DNA from: Nitrospirales bacterium
GTDB taxonomy: Bacteria; Nitrospirota; Nitrospiria; Nitrospirales; UBA8639
Assembly: GCA_022828225.1 (NCBI GenBank)
Contig: JAJEJG010000024.1
Coordinates: 1-64,000, forward strand
DNA length: 64,000 nt
Direction: 5' to 3'
Part shown: in pieces, positions 61,761 to 64,000 of the stretch
How the letters are laid out: each line of letters begins with the position of its first letter
Numbering within the stretch: position 1 is the stretch's first letter
The notes under the pieces: model-generated
Databases searched by the model: none
The model's input: only the letters and a program-made list of their open reading frames with translations
Told to the model about the DNA's origin: nothing
Program-made: the position numbers and the translations under genes

Positions 61761-62593
61761 GATTCGTTACCCCTCCGAATTTTTCTCACCAGGAAAAACT
61801 CAAAGCCGGCAGCAAGCACGATGCCCAACACGACGTATCCATAAATGGAATTGTCCGGCGGCGGCTCGGCTCGAAGGTACCACCATGACGAAACGGCTTT
61901 TTGCGACCCTTTTTCTTTCACGGCTCCATCCACGATTTCCCCGTCCCAAAACGCGAACGCCACGTTTCGCCATTCACCGGGCGTGACTTGTACGTCCAAC
62001 TCGTCAGCGGTTTGCAAGGGCCGGGAAAAGACGACGCGCCACGTTCCGTCCTGCCAGGCCCCCGTTGCCGAGACGTCCTGGTTTTCCTGCGGCCGAAGCG
62101 TTTTGAAGCCCTTGGCCGTCATATCGGTGGCTTTGCCGTGTTCTTTTTTCCAATACCAGATGTTGACGTCTCCTCCCTCGACCTGGAGCATTTCCTGTCC
62201 ATGGGCGAAGTGGGCCATTTTGTCGCCGACCATGAACTCGACTGCGGCGGCATCCGCGGCATCTTCAGACGGGTCGGCATACTCCAGCAGGATCGCCAGA
62301 TCCTGGCCGTTATGCATCCCGCGAACCTTCACGGATTTTACCGTGACTTCCTGAATACGGTCCGGCCAATGGACTTGTGGGGCCAACTTGAATTCCGCCG
62401 GCGCGATCGTATTCCACACGGCGGCGTTCGGATCATCCGCAGGGACGGCTCCCTCCGTTAAAACCAGACGAACGGCTACGCTTCCGGTTTCACCTTCCGG
62501 CGGCGGATCGCTCGCCAACACGCAGGAAGCCCAGACTCCCGTCACCATGAGGGTGAGCCCGAGGGCGACGTTGAAGATCTTCTTATATCCCAT
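61757..62593 (-). CDS. Ethylbenzene-dehydrogenase-related haem-b protein (NXR gamma-like)
   Basis: 278 residues. Signal peptide (about 1-27), a DOMON/EB_dh-type beta-sandwich with VAVRLVLTEGAVP, GQDLAILLEYADPS, MAHFAHGQEMLQVEGGDVNIWYWKKEHG and TWRVVFSRPLQ, and a C-terminal transmembrane anchor (about 252-270). Related proteins are the haem-b subunits of DMSO-reductase-type complexes, including candidate nitrite oxidoreductase gamma subunits. No NXR alpha or beta lies in this window, so it may serve the surrounding cytochrome complex instead. Confidence 0.8.
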   Translation of the reverse strand: MGYKKIFNVALGLTLMVTGVWASCVLASDPPPEGETGSVAVRLVLTEGAVPADDPNAAVWNTIAPAEFKLAPQVHWPDRIQEVTVKSVKVRGMHNGQDLAILLEYADPSEDAADAAAVEFMVGDKMAHFAHGQEMLQVEGGDVNIWYWKKEHGKATDMTAKGFKTLRPQENQDVSATGAWQDGTWRVVFSRPLQTADELDVQVTPGEWRNVAFAFWDGEIVDGAVKEKGSQKAVSSWWYLRAEPPPDNSIYGYVVLGIVLAAGFEFFLVRKIRRGNES

Positions 62594-62604
62594 TTTCCTG
62601 CTCC

Positions 62605-63330
62605 CTATTCCTCTTCCTCCCAGGTCCGTGGAGACTGGCCGGCACCGTCATATTCACCCATGATAATTTTCCAGATCCATTCGTCCGGCAATTCCACTTC
62701 CCACCGCGGCATGGCCGATTTCCAAGGCATGGCTTCAACCGGAAGCCCGACGCCGCCTTTTTTGATCCTCCAGAACAGATAGGATTCCTGTAATTGGGCG
62801 ATGGTTCCCGGATCACTGAAATTCGCCGGAGGCGGATTGAAACCCACCGCCGCCGGACCTTTCCCATCGAAATTGGCTCCGTGACAAGGCGAACAAAACG
62901 CCGCATAGAGGCCTTTCCCCATCATGATATTTTCCGGCGTCGTCGGATACGGGTTGGCCAGCCCGACAAACTCGCCGGGAGGCGCGGGATGAATGGTTCG
63001 ATTTTCCGCCGGCGGCATATCGCTGGGGGCCAGCCGGGTGTACGCCTGCCAACCCACCAACAAGGGAAACAACACGAACACCAGAATACGTGCGGTCCCG
63101 GCAATACCCGCCTGTCCCGAGCCGGTGAGGAATCGCCCGACCGGCCCCATGAATTCATCGAGGCCTCCTCCGCTCATGGTGTAGAAAATCATCGCGGAGG
63201 CAAAGGTCAGCGCCAGGTACAGGAAAATCAAACTGGCCGGGAGCGGTGCCGTAAACAACGGGAGTATGAATTTGAGAAACACATACATTCCCACCAACAG
63301 GATAGCCGTTTTCGCAAGAGGACCTTTCAT
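62605..63330 (-). CDS. Membrane-bound monohaem cytochrome c
   Basis: 241 residues. About three transmembrane segments (9-27, 32-52, 82-98), then a periplasmic class I cytochrome domain with CSPCH (about 146-150) and distal Met candidates in MPWKSAMPRW. It begins 15 bases after the upstream cytochrome gene and ends 11 bases before the next. Confidence 0.85.
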   Translation of the reverse strand: MKGPLAKTAILLVGMYVFLKFILPLFTAPLPASLIFLYLALTFASAMIFYTMSGGGLDEFMGPVGRFLTGSGQAGIAGTARILVFVLFPLLVGWQAYTRLAPSDMPPAENRTIHPAPPGEFVGLANPYPTTPENIMMGKGLYAAFCSPCHGANFDGKGPAAVGFNPPPANFSDPGTIAQLQESYLFWRIKKGGVGLPVEAMPWKSAMPRWEVELPDEWIWKIIMGEYDGAGQSPRTWEEEE

Positions 63331-63345
63331 AGTTTACCCTTTTGG

Positions 63346-63954
63346 TTAAGGTGCTCCATTGACGGTGAGGGAAGCGACCTCCACCTCGCTTTCCTTGCCG
63401 ATATTCATCACGTCTTCGATTTTGACGCTAATGGGTTCCCCGCTCATTTTCTGGAGAAAGGAAATGACCGAATAAATCTCTTGCTGCGACAAGGCAATCG
63501 GATTCTTGTGGATATAGGGCATCCGTGCCGGATACTCCTTGGGCAGGCCTTCATGCCTGAAATCCAGATAAATGTAAGCTTGGGGGTCCGTGAGACTTTC
63601 ATAAATGAATTCCGGCGCGAGTTTCGCCCCGATGCCTTTCAAATCCGGACACCTGGCCGATTCACTGGGGCCAATGGAATGGCACAAGGCGCATTGGCCT
63701 TTGCTGAAGAAAATCTTCTGGCCGATCGAAGCCAGGTCATCCGGCGTCTTGACTTCGGCAATGTCAAAGGTCTCGATCGCCGGAGGAAGGGAGGCCATCT
63801 GCGGCACCCCTAACGCAATCAGGGTAAACGTCCCCAATACGATCACCACGAAGCCGACCACTCTGAGAAATTTCGCCTTGATGAAGAGCAGGATGCAGAT
63901 GCCGATTCCTACGACCGTGAGACCGATCAATTGGAGTAATGCGACTTCACTCAT
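63346..63954 (-). CDS. Membrane-anchored cytochrome c
   Basis: 202 residues. Two N-terminal transmembrane segments (about 6-24 and 29-50), then one haem site CALCH (about 88-92) and a Met candidate in ARMPYIHK. Its ATG overlaps the stop of an upstream gene (ATGA). This is the first complete gene of the operon in the window. Confidence 0.85.
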   Translation of the reverse strand: MSEVALLQLIGLTVVGIGICILLFIKAKFLRVVGFVVIVLGTFTLIALGVPQMASLPPAIETFDIAEVKTPDDLASIGQKIFFSKGQCALCHSIGPSESARCPDLKGIGAKLAPEFIYESLTDPQAYIYLDFRHEGLPKEYPARMPYIHKNPIALSQQEIYSVISFLQKMSGEPISVKIEDVMNIGKESEVEVASLTVNGAP

Positions 63955-64000
63955 AGGTCTTCTCGCTCCGGTTTGGTAATGCCACCATCAAGAGGTTCTC
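63951..64000 (-). CDS. C-terminal end of an upstream gene (partial)
   Basis: On the minus strand one frame reads EPLDGGITKPEREDL and stops with a TGA overlapping the ATG of the cytochrome gene. The product is unknown because only 15 residues are visible. Another frame ending 2 bases further on is less likely. Confidence 0.35.
   Translation of the reverse strand, partial: EPLDGGITKPEREDL

Noticed and set aside
61757-62593. Calling the haem-b-type protein a true nitrite oxidoreductase gamma subunit (NxrC)
   Set aside because: Only fold-level resemblance is visible and no nxrA or nxrB is present. The general EB_dh/DOMON label was kept.

Overview
The window looks like chromosomal DNA of a GC-rich Gram-negative bacterium that makes an outer membrane (kdsD for lipopolysaccharide Kdo, lipoprotein boxes, many signal peptides). 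The mix of electron-transfer proteins suggests a member of the Nitrospirota, perhaps a Nitrospira-like lithotroph: membrane c-type cytochromes beside a protein resembling the haem-b gamma subunit of nitrite oxidoreductase and ethylbenzene dehydrogenase, a giant periplasmic multicopper oxidase, and several cupredoxin-like proteins. This assignment is inference. No rRNA or other taxonomic marker gene lies in the window, and related environmental phyla are possible.

Layout. 0.1-16 kb is a periplasmic copper/redox region on the minus strand. It holds three paralogous secreted proteins with a C-x2-H-x2-M motif, a six-gene operon, a 1714-residue multicopper oxidase with an embedded LysM domain, an aminotransferase, a chagasin-like inhibitor, a Rieske protein, a DUF192 protein and a separate small cupredoxin-like protein. 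16-26 kb carries secreted proteins of unknown role, a signal-peptide-bearing DUF151 nuclease-like protein, an MBL hydrolase, a coiled-coil lipoprotein and gltBD. 26-33 kb begins with a polyprenyl diphosphate synthase. It then has a predicted aminoethylphosphonate route (two-subunit decarboxylase, PhnW, cytidylyltransferase, CDP-alcohol transferase, flippase-like protein) that lacks PEP mutase. 33-42 kb has queF, a DegT aminotransferase, a Nudix hydrolase, membrane and MOSC proteins, glmS and glmU. 42-47 kb has tmk and holB (split by an in-frame amber codon), then a RHH/ParE-type toxin-antitoxin pair whose toxin stop codon overlaps the metG start. 47-58 kb is mostly housekeeping (kdsD, yifB, ltaE, tsaC, purD, purH) with several orphans. 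58-64 kb has small proteins, a tRNA-Thr(CGU), ubiA and a tight operon of cytochromes c running off the right edge.

Genes that probably work together are the AEP block (synthesis of 2-aminoethylphosphonate, its CMP activation and transfer to a lipid or other alcohol), the cytochrome operon (a quinol or periplasmic electron-transfer module), ispB with ubiA (quinone side chain and prenylation), and glmS with glmU (UDP-GlcNAc). Intergenic spaces are crowded with at least four families of dispersed palindromic or MITE-like repeats. Three genes (ispB, a DUF1579-like gene and ubiA) have sigma70-like promoters so close to the ATG that leaderless mRNAs are predicted.
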